From IMG/VR virus record IMGVR_UViG_3300011013_000010, positions 1 through 64,000 of that record: a DNA stretch of 64,000 nucleotides; one strand, written 5' to 3'. The position numbers and the translations under genes were made by a program. Source of the stretch: a virus. Each line of letters begins with the position of its first letter. Within the stretch, counting starts at the first letter, position 1. This document shows, piece by piece, positions 42,825 to 51,121 of the stretch. The notes beneath the pieces were generated by a model. It made no database searches and had not been told where the DNA came from. It saw only the letters and a list, made by a program, of their open reading frames with translations.

Positions 42825-43250
42825 ATGGAAGATATAACAGCTATTGGATTAGTTTTGATGGTTTTCGGAATGGCGGCTAAGTCACTATTTGACTGGCTGA
42901 GGCAAAAGAATCTACAAAACTCTGAAGATAGGCTAAAAGCTGTAGAATCTAATATGAAAGAGATGAAGACTCTATTCATCAAACACGATGAAGATCATCA
43001 CTTTACCAATGAGCAAGTAAGAGAACTTCACGAGTGGCACGATAGGAAAGATGCCGACGGTGTCCCTGTTTGGTATGTTAGAAAGTCACTTGAAGAGATC
43101 ATTAAACAAAATGCCGAAGCTGTTGTTCTTTTAGCTCAACAAAGCTCCCTCCAGACGCAAGTATTGAAAGAAGTATCAGAAAATCAGAGAGATATGCTTG
43201 TAGAAATGCGCAGGCTACACGTTCAGCCCACTTCACAACTGACACAATAG
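42825..43250 (+). CDS. Membrane-anchored coiled-coil protein
   Basis: A 141-residue protein with an N-terminal hydrophobic segment (AIGLVLMVFGMAAKSLFDWL) and then about 110 charged residues likely to form coiled coil. Possible roles include a holin- or spanin-like lysis protein, as an amidase lies 3 kb downstream, but the topology (single N-terminal TM, long cytoplasmic or periplasmic coil) is not decisive. Confidence 0.5.
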   Translation: MEDITAIGLVLMVFGMAAKSLFDWLRQKNLQNSEDRLKAVESNMKEMKTLFIKHDEDHHFTNEQVRELHEWHDRKDADGVPVWYVRKSLEEIIKQNAEAVVLLAQQSSLQTQVLKEVSENQRDMLVEMRRLHVQPTSQLTQ

Positions 43251-43278
43251 AAGTTTTGGCGCTTTAAGCTATTTACGC

Positions 43279-43288
43279 ACTATTTACT
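43279..43288 (+). promoter_or_regulatory. ACTATTTACT motif (with a second copy GCTATTTACG at 43268)
   Basis: Two near-identical copies in tandem, 11 bases apart, in the 80-bp gap before the scaffold-like gene. The exact decamer matches those at 173 and 2935. An SD (AAAGAGGAG) follows. Supports a role in late, morphogenetic gene expression. Confidence 0.42.
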
Positions 43289-43330
43289 TGCAGATTCAAC
43301 ATTTTTTAACTAAAGAGGAGATTTAAAATA

Positions 43331-44305
43331 ATGTCAAAGAAAAACTTGATCGCGGAATCAACAGTACGCCAATGGGGCAAGCTTGCAAAAATTGCTCCTC
43401 TTACCGAAAGCTTCATTGAAGAGAGATCGGAACAATTCACTGAAGGCGAAGAGCTAGATGAGAATGAAGACACCTTGGAAGAGGATAACTTCGACAAGAG
43501 TGGTCCTGGTCCCCACCGTGAAGGCGCTGGCAAGGACGGTGAGCAGAAAGGTATTGCTTCAAACCAAGGTAAGGAACCAAAAGATTCCCCAGATGGTAAG
43601 CTTGAGATTCCTGGCACCGGTTACGCAGGAGACCACAAAAACACTAGCAAGGGTCCTCAAAAGGGCAGCACTGACGGCGGACAACAACTTCAGGGTAAAG
43701 GAAATGTTACAGAAGGTCTAGACAGCTTGGAAGATGAAGAAGAAGACGATATGATGGGCGAGCCAGCTGGTGATGCCGGTCCTGGTGGAATGGACGATAT
43801 GCCTCCTGCTCCCCCAATGGGCGACGAAATGGGTGGTCCCGAAATGGGCGGCGATGTAGATCTCGAAGGTCTTGTTGCAGCGATTGCTCAAGCAATCACA
43901 ACTTCGACTGGCGTTGAAGTAAGTGTTGCAGGCGGAGCCGAGCCAATGGGAGACGAAATGGGTGGCGAACTGCCTCCACCTCCAATGGGTGACGAGCCAG
44001 CTATGGGCGGTGGACTTCCAGCGGATATGCCAATGGACGACGATCCCGGTCTTGGCGGCGAAGAGGAAGAGGAAGTTGTAGAAAATCAATACAACCTCTC
44101 AGAAGTTGATGATGCATCTTTCCAACAGGAAGCTAATCGACGTGGCTACGCAATGCAGGAAGGTGCTGATGTTCAAGAAGAAGCAGCAGAAGTCCAGCAG
44201 GAAGATTTGGTTGAGAGCATCGCAAAAAAGGTTGCAGCTCGACTATCGAAGAAGTCAGCTAAGCGAGTACAGCGCCCACGCAAGCGCAGAGTAGCTAAGA
44301 AATAG
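43331..44305 (+). CDS. Acidic scaffold/prohead-core-like protein
   Basis: A 324-residue protein. The N-terminus KKNLIAESTVRQWGKLAKIA (then PLTESF) resembles a motif of phage head-associated proteins. The centre is low-complexity: Gly/Pro/Met/Asp with repeated MGDEMGG units (residues 155-245), and the last 40 residues are strongly basic (KKSAKRVQRPRKRRVAKK). Such acidic body and basic tail suit a prohead core or internal head protein. It is preceded by tandem ACTATTTACT motifs and followed by a terminator. Inference. Confidence 0.5.
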   Translation: MSKKNLIAESTVRQWGKLAKIAPLTESFIEERSEQFTEGEELDENEDTLEEDNFDKSGPGPHREGAGKDGEQKGIASNQGKEPKDSPDGKLEIPGTGYAGDHKNTSKGPQKGSTDGGQQLQGKGNVTEGLDSLEDEEEDDMMGEPAGDAGPGGMDDMPPAPPMGDEMGGPEMGGDVDLEGLVAAIAQAITTSTGVEVSVAGGAEPMGDEMGGELPPPPMGDEPAMGGGLPADMPMDDDPGLGGEEEEEVVENQYNLSEVDDASFQQEANRRGYAMQEGADVQEEAAEVQQEDLVESIAKKVAARLSKKSAKRVQRPRKRRVAKK

Positions 44306-44335
44306 TCTAACAAGTTAAAAATAAGAATCACAGAG

Positions 44336-44359
44336 AATCCGCCGAAAGGTGGATTTTTT
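44336..44359 (+). terminator. Rho-independent terminator
   Basis: AATCCGCC (44336-44343), GAAA loop, GGTGGATT (44348-44355, one G-U pair), then Ts. It ends the scaffold-like gene before the next promoter. Confidence 0.8.
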
Positions 44360-44379
44360 GTTTGTGCAGAGACAAAGGC

Positions 44380-44408
44380 TTGACAAACAGAATGATCTGT
44401 GTTACAAT
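44380..44408 (+). promoter_or_regulatory. Promoter of the small RNA cassette
   Basis: TTGACA (44380-44385), spacer AACAGAATGATCTGTGT (17 bp) and TACAAT (44403-44408). It is identical to the 27703 promoter at nearly every position. Confidence 0.8.
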
Positions 44409-44414
44409 GAACGT

Positions 44415-44519
44415 GCGCTCTGGTTGGAGCCTTACAATCGAATAAACTATAGTAGATGGATAAACTTGTGAAATCTACGAAGCCCTGGGTGTGCATCAAT
44501 CCCCCAGGGCTTTTTCTTT
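44415..44519 (+). ncRNA. Candidate small RNA between its own promoter and terminator
   Basis: About 100 nt from the predicted start to the T-run. Three hairpins are visible: GCTC/GAGC near 44417-44430, GTAGAT (44452-44457) with ATCTAC (44473-44478), and the terminator stem. The only ORF (ATG 44456, 21 codons) lacks an SD and runs through the terminator stem. A dedicated strong promoter and terminator without a convincing gene suggest a regulatory RNA or a leader/attenuator. Confidence 0.5.
44481..44519 (+). terminator. Strong terminator of the small RNA
   Basis: AGCCCTGGG (44481-44489) pairs perfectly with CCCAGGGCT (44503-44511), 13-nt loop, followed by TTTTTCTTT. The next promoter begins five bases later. 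Confidence 0.85.
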
Positions 44520-44523
44520 GAAC

Positions 44524-44552
44524 TTGACACTTAGAATGATCTATGGTAGGAT
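44524..44552 (+). promoter_or_regulatory. Promoter before the zinc-knuckle gene
   Basis: TTGACA (44524-44529), spacer CTTAGAATGATCTATGG and TAGGAT (44547-44552). The spacer keeps AATGATCT with one change in the shared element. Confidence 0.75.
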
Positions 44553-44579
44553 GTATGAAACCTGAACGAAGAGAGAAAA

Positions 44580-45158
44580 ATGACAATGGCGATTAAAGGG
44601 CAAGCTTGGAAAACCACAGTGGAAAAGAACGCATCTGAGTGTGTGTATCGTATTCAAGTAACTGGTATTAAAGGCGTGCGTGAAGAAGCCCGTGTTGATA
44701 AGGTAATGTCAGACTGGGAACAAGCTGGAGATGGCTACAATCGCAAAACTAATGAGACTACATTTTTCTTTCGTAAGGATTTTAAATCCGTAGAAAACTT
44801 TATCTCTTGGGGGAAAGCTTTCAAAGAGTTTCCTTTGATCGAGGTAGACAAAAACGGAAACGTTAAGAAATACGTCAAGATTGGTCCCAAGAGTGCCTCT
44901 GGCGGCTCTCAGCGCATTTGTGGCAAGTGTGGCACCCCTGGACACAATGCTCGCACTTGTGGCGTCAATCGGGTCGTGAAGAGCACTAAGGCTGGCACAC
45001 GTCAGTGCGGCAAATGTGGTGAGCGTGGTCATAATGCACGTACTTGTAAAAGTTCGGTAGCAATCGCAAAGGTTTCAGCTAAAAAGCCAAACAGAGGGCG
45101 ACAATGCGGAAATTGTGGCGAATATGGACACAACAAGCGCACTTGTCTTAGCAAGTAA
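44580..45158 (+). CDS. Protein with three CCHC zinc knuckles
   Basis: A 192-residue protein. The N-terminal 110 residues are an unassigned alpha/beta domain. The C-terminal 80 residues carry three CCHC knuckles (CGKCGTPGHNARTC, CGKCGERGHNARTC, CGNCGEYGHNKRTC; C-x2-C-x4-H-x4-C), joined by basic Ser/Lys linkers. Such retroviral-type knuckles bind single-stranded nucleic acid and are rare in phages. It is driven by its own promoter directly behind the small RNA cassette, so an RNA partner is conceivable. Confidence 0.78.
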   Translation: MTMAIKGQAWKTTVEKNASECVYRIQVTGIKGVREEARVDKVMSDWEQAGDGYNRKTNETTFFFRKDFKSVENFISWGKAFKEFPLIEVDKNGNVKKYVKIGPKSASGGSQRICGKCGTPGHNARTCGVNRVVKSTKAGTRQCGKCGERGHNARTCKSSVAIAKVSAKKPNRGRQCGNCGEYGHNKRTCLSK

Positions 45159-45178
45159 TTTTTTCAAAGGAGAAAAAT

Positions 45179-45853
45179 ATGAGTGATGAAATGATTGATG
45201 ATTCTGTTGCTTTTCCAACAGTTGACGAAGATAAATTCCGTATTGTTGGGTTGTATGGTGCCTTGACTGATAAGAAGGCGGCAGACATTGTATTTTCAAT
45301 GATGGGTCTTGCTCATACGGGTGAAAAAGTAAAATATAACCTAACTGAAGAGCAAGAACTTCAGCTAGAAGCAGCCCATAAAGAAGGGGATGAGACCTTT
45401 TCCTTTGAAGAAGAAGAACTTGAAAAAGAAACCATTTATGAGCCTTTTGATTTTTTGATTTCAACTCCAGGCGGCGTGGCAGTTGAAATGCTGGCTGTGT
45501 ATGACACGATGAGAGATATTCGTCAAAAAATGGATATTCATACGCTAGGGATTGGGAAAGTGATGAGCGCAGGTGTTCCTTTACTGGCAGCTGGCACTAA
45601 GGGCAAGCGTCGTATTGGGGCAAACTGTCGCGTAATGATTCATAGCGTCATTGGTGGTGTTGGCGGCAATATGCACGAAATCGAAGTTGAAGCCAAAGAG
45701 ATTCTTTTTATGCAAGAGCAATACAAGAAGATTCTAATGGAAGAAAGCTCAATGACCGAAGACCAAGTTTGTGACCTACTTAATACGAAGACAAACAACT
45801 ATTTGTCTGCTGAAGAGGCTGTTGAGTTCGGTATTGCCGACATCATCATTTAA
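45179..45853 (+). CDS. ClpP-like serine protease
   Basis: A 224-residue protein with the ClpP order: RIVGLYGALTDKKAADIVFS, STPGGVAVEMLAVYDTM (oxyanion Gly-Gly), GIGKVMSAGVPLLAAGTKGK (nucleophile Ser in MSAG), RVMIHSVIGGVGG (His) and a late NYLSAEEAVEFGIAD (Asp). An acidic insert (residues 55-90) lengthens the N-terminal part. Phage ClpP-like proteins can serve as head maturation proteases; the scaffold-like gene 1 kb upstream is compatible, but a regulatory protease is also possible. Confidence 0.82.
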   Translation: MSDEMIDDSVAFPTVDEDKFRIVGLYGALTDKKAADIVFSMMGLAHTGEKVKYNLTEEQELQLEAAHKEGDETFSFEEEELEKETIYEPFDFLISTPGGVAVEMLAVYDTMRDIRQKMDIHTLGIGKVMSAGVPLLAAGTKGKRRIGANCRVMIHSVIGGVGGNMHEIEVEAKEILFMQEQYKKILMEESSMTEDQVCDLLNTKTNNYLSAEEAVEFGIADIII

Positions 45854-45883
45854 GTGGCAACACCTCTTCTATGAGGTACTAAA

Positions 45884-46690
45884 ATGAAATGGATAATTGA
45901 TTTATTTAATAAGATTCTGGAAGCTATTCTAAATTCTCAAACGCAGAAAGCATTTCCAGAACTTGAAAGAAAAGAAAATAGATTTTCTATTACACAAGAG
46001 ATGATGAAAGAGGAAAGCTCTAATCATATTGTATGTAACGGCGAGCCAGTTGAGATAGACTGGCATAAAGTCGTTTTGTGGGATGAACCCGGTGGTTTGA
46101 TTTGTGAACCAAAACAATACAAAAAGAGAAAAGCCAACCGCACTGTCAAGATGTTTGTGGTTCATTGGGACGGCTGTCTATCATCCAAGATGATGGCAAA
46201 TGTTTTAAAGAATAGAGGACTTTCAGTCGCCTTCGCTATTGATAATGATGGAACAATCTATCAATTGATGGACACAAGACACATTGCTTGGCACGCTAGA
46301 GGAGTTAATACTCAAAGCGTTGGCGTAGAGATTGCTAATGCAGTAGACCTCAAGCATCAGAAGTGGTACATCAAGCACGGATTCGGTAAGCGTCCTGTTG
46401 TGAAGAATGTATATTTGGATGGCGTTAAGTTGCCTCCGATGCTTGGTTTTTATCCAATACAAATCAAGGCTCTCAAAGCTCTCACCAAATCTCTATGCAG
46501 TGCTCACAATATTCCATTGAAAGTCCCAACCGATATGGAAGGCAACCTTGTTATGAGACCTGATGAGCGTGTTACGGGTCGAGTTTTTAAAGGTGTTGTT
46601 GGTCATTATCACGTAACTAAGACAAAGTCAGATCCTGCTGGGTTGGCGCTTGATAAAGTAATCGAAGATGTGCTGGAAGGTGACTCATGA
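45884..46690 (+). CDS. N-acetylmuramoyl-L-alanine amidase endolysin
   Basis: A 268-residue protein. The amidase_2 core runs from about residue 85: MFVVHWDGCLSSKMMANVLK (zinc His), VAFAIDNDGTIYQLMDTRHI, AWHARGVNTQSVGVEIANA and GVVGHYHVTKTKSDPAG (second His and the Lys/Asp end). It cleaves the amide between MurNAc and L-Ala at lysis. The N-terminal 80 residues are helical and unassigned; there is no clear cleavable signal peptide, so a holin is expected. Confidence 0.85.
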   Translation: MKWIIDLFNKILEAILNSQTQKAFPELERKENRFSITQEMMKEESSNHIVCNGEPVEIDWHKVVLWDEPGGLICEPKQYKKRKANRTVKMFVVHWDGCLSSKMMANVLKNRGLSVAFAIDNDGTIYQLMDTRHIAWHARGVNTQSVGVEIANAVDLKHQKWYIKHGFGKRPVVKNVYLDGVKLPPMLGFYPIQIKALKALTKSLCSAHNIPLKVPTDMEGNLVMRPDERVTGRVFKGVVGHYHVTKTKSDPAGLALDKVIEDVLEGDS

Positions 46691-47904
46691 GTTGGGAAGC
46701 CGCAGTTAAAAAACATTTCAGCAAGATTCCTTTCTCTTTCCAAAGATTGGTAGAAACAGTTGAAAATGTTTTAGACGAAGGATTGTCTCCAACAGCTATC
46801 GAGACAGACAAGATCCTTGCTGCCATTGCAGACACTGAGAAAGAGGAAGAAAAAGAAGAACCCAAGCCTGAACTTCCTGAGCCTCCAAAAGAGTCAGAGA
46901 AAAATAAGAATAAAAACTTAGAACTGGTTGTCAAAATGCTTACCGATCTTAGTCTTGACATCAAAGTAAACAAAACGCAAGTTAAAGTTCTTGCTCCAGA
47001 TGTTGATCGCGGTGCATTGATGACTCAACTCAGAGACATCTTCGTTCCTTTGGGGTTTGAGTTTGATTCTCTTCGAGGCGGTACGTTTGGGATGCTCAAA
47101 AAACTTTCAAGAAAAGAAGGTTCAGCCTATATTGTCGTTAAGCCAGACAAAAGTACTGGTAGAGCAGCGCAAGTTGGTGCCGACTATGAGGAACAGCTTT
47201 CTAATCTCATTTCAAATAAATATGGCAAATATGGAATCACTGTAACTACAGCTGGGTCTGGTCACGGTTCTGATCTCACCATTACTGGACCAAATGGGGT
47301 AATGACGGTTGAAGCTAAAACTTCGTCAGGTGCAGATTTTGGTCAGTTTCGTATGATTTATAGTATCGAATTACAGAGGTGGGCACCTTCCCCGACGGTG
47401 AGCTTTAAAAAGAATGAAGCACTTTTTACGGGATTGTTTAAAGAATACCTAGAAGAGTATCTTAATGAGTTTGCCAAGTTCCCAGATGTTAATGATGAAA
47501 AAGTAAAACAGAAAAAAGGATTTGTTACTGGATTCAATCCTAATCTTGGCACTGGAGATTTTAAGAAAGAGATTCAGACTGCTTGGTTTGGAAATAGGAC
47601 CGACCTTATTGTCCCTGTAGATTTTAAGAGCATTGCGGATTATTATGAGCGCAAAGGCGATAAGTTTATTCAAATCGGTGGACGCGGTCTTTACGCTTTT
47701 GACGCAGAAGATTCTCAGAAGTTGGGTATTCCAATGTTCAGTGTTCTGGGTAAAAAAGCTAATATCCGTTTTAGAATTAAGCCAGAAATGGGATACAATG
47801 GACATCACAGTTTTACCGTTGCTGTCAAATTGACCATTGCAAAATCCAACAAAGACTTGACGAACGAAGAAGACCTAGATTCAATCATTGAAAAACTTCT
47901 TTAA
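46687..47904 (+). CDS. PD-(D/E)xK nuclease-like protein
   Basis: A 405-residue protein. Residues 45-75 form a Glu/Lys/Pro-rich linker. The nuclease-like core has GADYEEQLSNLISNKYGKYG, GSGHGSDLTITGPNGVMTVE, AKTSSGADFGQ: a Glu, an Asp in SDLTI and E-x-K in VEAKTS, the PD-(D/E)xK layout. The C-terminal part is beta-rich. It is ATGA-coupled to the amidase. Role unknown; host DNA degradation or phage DNA processing are options. Confidence 0.55.
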   Translation: MSWEAAVKKHFSKIPFSFQRLVETVENVLDEGLSPTAIETDKILAAIADTEKEEEKEEPKPELPEPPKESEKNKNKNLELVVKMLTDLSLDIKVNKTQVKVLAPDVDRGALMTQLRDIFVPLGFEFDSLRGGTFGMLKKLSRKEGSAYIVVKPDKSTGRAAQVGADYEEQLSNLISNKYGKYGITVTTAGSGHGSDLTITGPNGVMTVEAKTSSGADFGQFRMIYSIELQRWAPSPTVSFKKNEALFTGLFKEYLEEYLNEFAKFPDVNDEKVKQKKGFVTGFNPNLGTGDFKKEIQTAWFGNRTDLIVPVDFKSIADYYERKGDKFIQIGGRGLYAFDAEDSQKLGIPMFSVLGKKANIRFRIKPEMGYNGHHSFTVAVKLTIAKSNKDLTNEEDLDSIIEKLL

Positions 47905-47948
47905 CAAACCATTTTCAACTTGATACTGTCAAAAACAGTGAGGAACAA

Positions 47949-49538
47949 ATGAAAAAATATGCACATGGCTCTGGATTACACGAAAAGATTCTCTTGGGAG
48001 TAAATAAGTTAGCAGATAACGTTGCTTCTACAATGGGACCGCGCGGCAGAACTGTTATTCTCAATCAGGCTGGTCGAGCGCCTATCGTAACTAAGGATGG
48101 TGTTTCAGTCGCCCGCTTTGTCGAACTTGAAGAGCCATTTGAAAATGCCGCTGCCAACATTATCAAACAAGCAGCAGAACAAACAAACACTTCAGGTGGC
48201 GACGGTACGACGACCGCTACTGTCTTGGCACGTGCTATTCTTGCCAAGGCACATCGGCACTTGGTTGCAGGTAACTCTCCTATTGAGGTGAAGCGCGGCA
48301 TTGATATTGCAACCAAAGCCTTGGTCGCCGGTATCAAAAATATCTCACATCCAATTTCTAGTCTTGACGATATTATAAATATTGCAACAATCTCAGCCAA
48401 TGGCGATGAAGTTGTTGGTAGAATGATTGGTGAAGCGGTCGATTCCATAGGTAAAGATGGTTCAATCACCATCAAAGAGGGTGGAGCTATGGAGACAACA
48501 GTTGAAGTAGTGGAAGGATTTAGGATTGATGCTGGAGTGGCGTCGTCAAAGTTCATCACTAATGATCGCCTTAACCTTATGAAGTATGAAAATCCATACT
48601 TTCTTGTAACTGATGGAATAATCAATCAAGTGTCTCAAATCTTACCAGCTCTTCAGTTGGTTGCAAGAGAAAAGAAACCTTTGATTATTGTCTCGGAAGA
48701 GATTATGGATGAAGCGCTTGCGGCTCTTATTGCGAACGTATTGAGGGGTTCTCTTAAAGTGGCAGCTATTAAAGCTCCTGCATATGGCGAAGAAAGAAGA
48801 GAGATTTTGAGCGATTTGGCTCTCACAGTGGGTGGAACTTTCTTTTCAGAAAGCGCCAATGAACCTCGGGATATCGAATCGGTTAAATTAAGTGATTTTG
48901 GTAAAGCTGACTCTATTGAGTCGAGCAAATATAAGACAACTATCATTAATGGCGCAGGAAGTTCAGACAATATTCAGGTACGTTTGGATTCTCTTGAAGC
49001 TGAATTGGAGGAAGTAGATGATCTATACATTTGTGAAAAGATTCAAGCTCGCATTGCTCGGTTGGCTAGCAGCGTTGCTATTATTTTTGTCGGTGGAAAA
49101 ACAGAAGTTGAAATGATTGAACGAAAACATCGCATTGAGGACGCTCTAGAAGCCGTTCGTTCTGCTCAGGCTGAGGGAATGGTTGAAGGCGCTGGCGTGG
49201 CTCTCCTAGCCGCTCGCTTCGCCCTGGAGGACGTAGAAACTACTCACCCAGAGCAACAAGCAGGCATCCAAGTGATGAAGGAAGTTTGTGAGGCGCCAAT
49301 AAGACAAATTTTAGAAAATGCCGGTGCTGGAGCAGATGTGATTATTGATAAATTGAGGAATTTGTTGAGTGATACAGATAATGAACCTGTAGTTTATGAT
49401 TTGGTGAGCGAAGATTATGTCAATCCCTTTGAGAAGGGTATTATTGATCCTGCAAAGGTAACCCGTTGCGCTTTGGAAAATGCTGCCTCGGCTGCTTGTG
49501 CTTTGATTACAACGGACTACGCTGTTGTTGAGGTGTGA
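47949..49538 (+). CDS. groEL: GroEL-like chaperonin
   Basis: A 529-residue group I chaperonin. Hallmarks: NVASTMGPRGRTVILNQAGR, PIVTKDGVSVARFVEL, QTNTSGGDGTTTATVLARAI (nucleotide-binding GDGTTT), the apical domain with PLIIVSEEIMDEALAALIAN, APAYGEERREIL-type sequence, and HRIEDALEAVRSAQAEGMVE with the ATPase Asp. It lacks the GGM repeat tail. It folds phage or host proteins, probably with the GroES-like protein at 28210. No CIRCE element is seen; a short ACTGT-CAAAA-ACAGT hairpin lies before the SD (GTGAGGAA). Confidence 0.93.
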   Translation: MKKYAHGSGLHEKILLGVNKLADNVASTMGPRGRTVILNQAGRAPIVTKDGVSVARFVELEEPFENAAANIIKQAAEQTNTSGGDGTTTATVLARAILAKAHRHLVAGNSPIEVKRGIDIATKALVAGIKNISHPISSLDDIINIATISANGDEVVGRMIGEAVDSIGKDGSITIKEGGAMETTVEVVEGFRIDAGVASSKFITNDRLNLMKYENPYFLVTDGIINQVSQILPALQLVAREKKPLIIVSEEIMDEALAALIANVLRGSLKVAAIKAPAYGEERREILSDLALTVGGTFFSESANEPRDIESVKLSDFGKADSIESSKYKTTIINGAGSSDNIQVRLDSLEAELEEVDDLYICEKIQARIARLASSVAIIFVGGKTEVEMIERKHRIEDALEAVRSAQAEGMVEGAGVALLAARFALEDVETTHPEQQAGIQVMKEVCEAPIRQILENAGAGADVIIDKLRNLLSDTDNEPVVYDLVSEDYVNPFEKGIIDPAKVTRCALENAASAACALITTDYAVVEV

Positions 49539-49548
49539 TAATAAATAC

Positions 49549-49577
49549 TTGACAAAGAAATTTTACTATGGTAAGAT
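49549..49577 (+). promoter_or_regulatory. Promoter giving a leaderless mRNA
   Basis: TTGACA (49549-49554), 17 bp and TAAGAT (49572-49577). The ATG of the next gene is 6 bases after the -10 box, about where transcription should begin. Confidence 0.7.
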
Positions 49578-49583
49578 ACGATT

Positions 49584-50273
49584 ATGCCAAAACGACACTA
49601 TTCTAAAAAAATCCCTGCTCGTATTGATGCTCTTTTGACCGAAGATTTGGTTAAACTGGACCAATGGGCGTTCGGAACTTTTCTTCCTAGTATTAAAATT
49701 CAATTTGAACGAAAAGGCAACATTACTGATAAGCAATACGAACATCTTGCGAGACTTGAAGAGAAGTTTTCAGACACTAACAAAGAAATGATCATTGAAA
49801 AGCTCAAAGAAGCAAAGCTGTCTTTGGAAAAAGAAAGAGCCGAATGGACTAAAAAGTATTGTGGAACTCAAATTGAGAAAGATGCCAAACTTATAGCTGC
49901 TTACTATGAAAAGATTAATCTTAGTAAAGGGCAGCAGTATTATCACCACGCAGTAAGCGCTATTCTTCGTGACGAAACTCCTTCTGAGAAGCTCTGTATG
50001 AGAATGATTAATAATCAATATTCTCAGCGTGTTTTAGAAGAACACAAAAAGGCTCCTCTGTATCCGGTCAATTCATTGGTTCAACCTCGAAAGATGTACA
50101 CCAAAAGCTGGAACACTTTAAATGGTGTTGATTTCGCTTTTGTTGTTAAAGTCGACGTTGACATTCCCTCTGCCCGTAAGGGTGGTAAGAAATATCTTAT
50201 TCTACCTAAGGGTTATACTAAAGGTATTGTGGTTGAGGAACGAGAATTAAAACTTTATAGGAGAAAGAAATGA
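49584..50273 (+). CDS. Basic helical protein, unknown, probably leaderless
   Basis: A 229-residue protein with Lys/Glu-rich coiled-coil-like sequence (residues 50-95) and a C-terminal beta-rich domain (KKYLILPKGYTKGIVVEERE). ATG 49584 sits where the promoter predicts +1 and no SD is present. No family recognised. Confidence 0.55.
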   Translation: MPKRHYSKKIPARIDALLTEDLVKLDQWAFGTFLPSIKIQFERKGNITDKQYEHLARLEEKFSDTNKEMIIEKLKEAKLSLEKERAEWTKKYCGTQIEKDAKLIAAYYEKINLSKGQQYYHHAVSAILRDETPSEKLCMRMINNQYSQRVLEEHKKAPLYPVNSLVQPRKMYTKSWNTLNGVDFAFVVKVDVDIPSARKGGKKYLILPKGYTKGIVVEERELKLYRRKK

Positions 50274-50608
50274 CACAAACAAAAGTTACTCTTACTTTGG
50301 ATATGGAAGAATGTTTAGACTTTGTAAGAGATCGCCTCGCTGAAGCCGTAGATGATCTTGCTTCTGCACGAAATATCTTGGATAATGCCCACTCAGTCAT
50401 TTTTGAGGGTGATGATTCGCGACATGCGCTTATCCATATGGATGTTTGTCGCCAAGAACTTGCTAAAATTGATCGTCAAATCTCAGAGTATATGTCTATT
50501 GTCGAGGGTCACTACGATGCTGAAAATACCCCCGATTCAGCAGAACCTCTCAAAGAAGTGGGGAATATGATTGAGACGCTGCAAGGCGAGGCAAATAAAC
50601 TAAAATAA
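50270..50608 (+). CDS. Small helical protein, unknown
   Basis: A 112-residue protein that is mostly helical (VTLTLDMEECLDFVRDRLAE and later IDRQISEYMSIVEGH). Overlaps the previous stop as ATGA with an AGGAGAAAG SD. No recognised domain; it lies in a run of small genes. Confidence 0.5.
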   Translation: MTQTKVTLTLDMEECLDFVRDRLAEAVDDLASARNILDNAHSVIFEGDDSRHALIHMDVCRQELAKIDRQISEYMSIVEGHYDAENTPDSAEPLKEVGNMIETLQGEANKLK

Positions 50609-50880
50609 TGTACAAGAAAGGTGACTTAGTCTACATACCAGCTGATACTGCTTTAGAGAAAGAACAAAATGCGACAGCTTATTTTTCTGAGAACTATAGT
50701 CGATTAGAAGTTCCTAGTTTAGGGGTTATAATCGAGGATTGGCACACTTACGGGCTACAAAAACTATTTATCCCAAATAAGGGGTTCTGGTATGTTAATC
50801 CACGTAACATTTATGAATCAAAGACAAGGAGAGAAATAAATGAGATTTCAAGCAGTAGAGCAAACGAACAATATGCGTGA
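50608..50880 (+). CDS. KGD-type SH3-like small protein
   Basis: A 90-residue protein beginning MYKKGDLVYIPADTALEKEQ, with LGVIIEDWHTYGLQKLFIPN and WYVNPRNIYESK. This is the same KGDLV...GVV...W pattern found at 59382 and 61725, pointing to a paralogous family of beta-barrel proteins. Function unknown. One-base overlap with the gene before. Confidence 0.5.
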   Translation: MYKKGDLVYIPADTALEKEQNATAYFSENYSRLEVPSLGVIIEDWHTYGLQKLFIPNKGFWYVNPRNIYESKTRREINEISSSRANEQYA

Positions 50881-51121
50881 AGACGAACACGGACGACTCA
50901 CAGCACAAAAACATTCTTTTACCAAGACCATTGTGTTAAATCCTGAACATATTACAGCGGTTAAAAGCTTGCCATCACAAATTGTTGAAGGTGCTGGAAA
51001 TGCAGCTGTTCAATTATCTAAGTTAGTGACTCTAGCTGGAGAGTCTGTTGTTGTGGTTGGCTCTCAGCTAGAGCTAGAAAGAAAGATATTTGGTGATACC
51101 AGGGAGATTTTAAAAGGATGA
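50840..51121 (+). CDS. Small protein of unknown function before grx
   Basis: A 93-residue protein with FTKTIVLNPEHITAVKSLPS and ESVVVVGSQLELERKIFGD, which read as short alternating strands and helices. SD AAGGAGAG. It overlaps the KGD-type gene and the glutaredoxin start. No family recognised. Confidence 0.5.
   Translation: MRFQAVEQTNNMREDEHGRLTAQKHSFTKTIVLNPEHITAVKSLPSQIVEGAGNAAVQLSKLVTLAGESVVVVGSQLELERKIFGDTREILKG

Noticed and set aside
47905-47948. CIRCE-type heat-shock operator before groEL
   Set aside because: The gap has a short ACTGT-CAAAA-ACAGT hairpin, not the TTAGCACTC-N9-GAGTGCTAA repeat.
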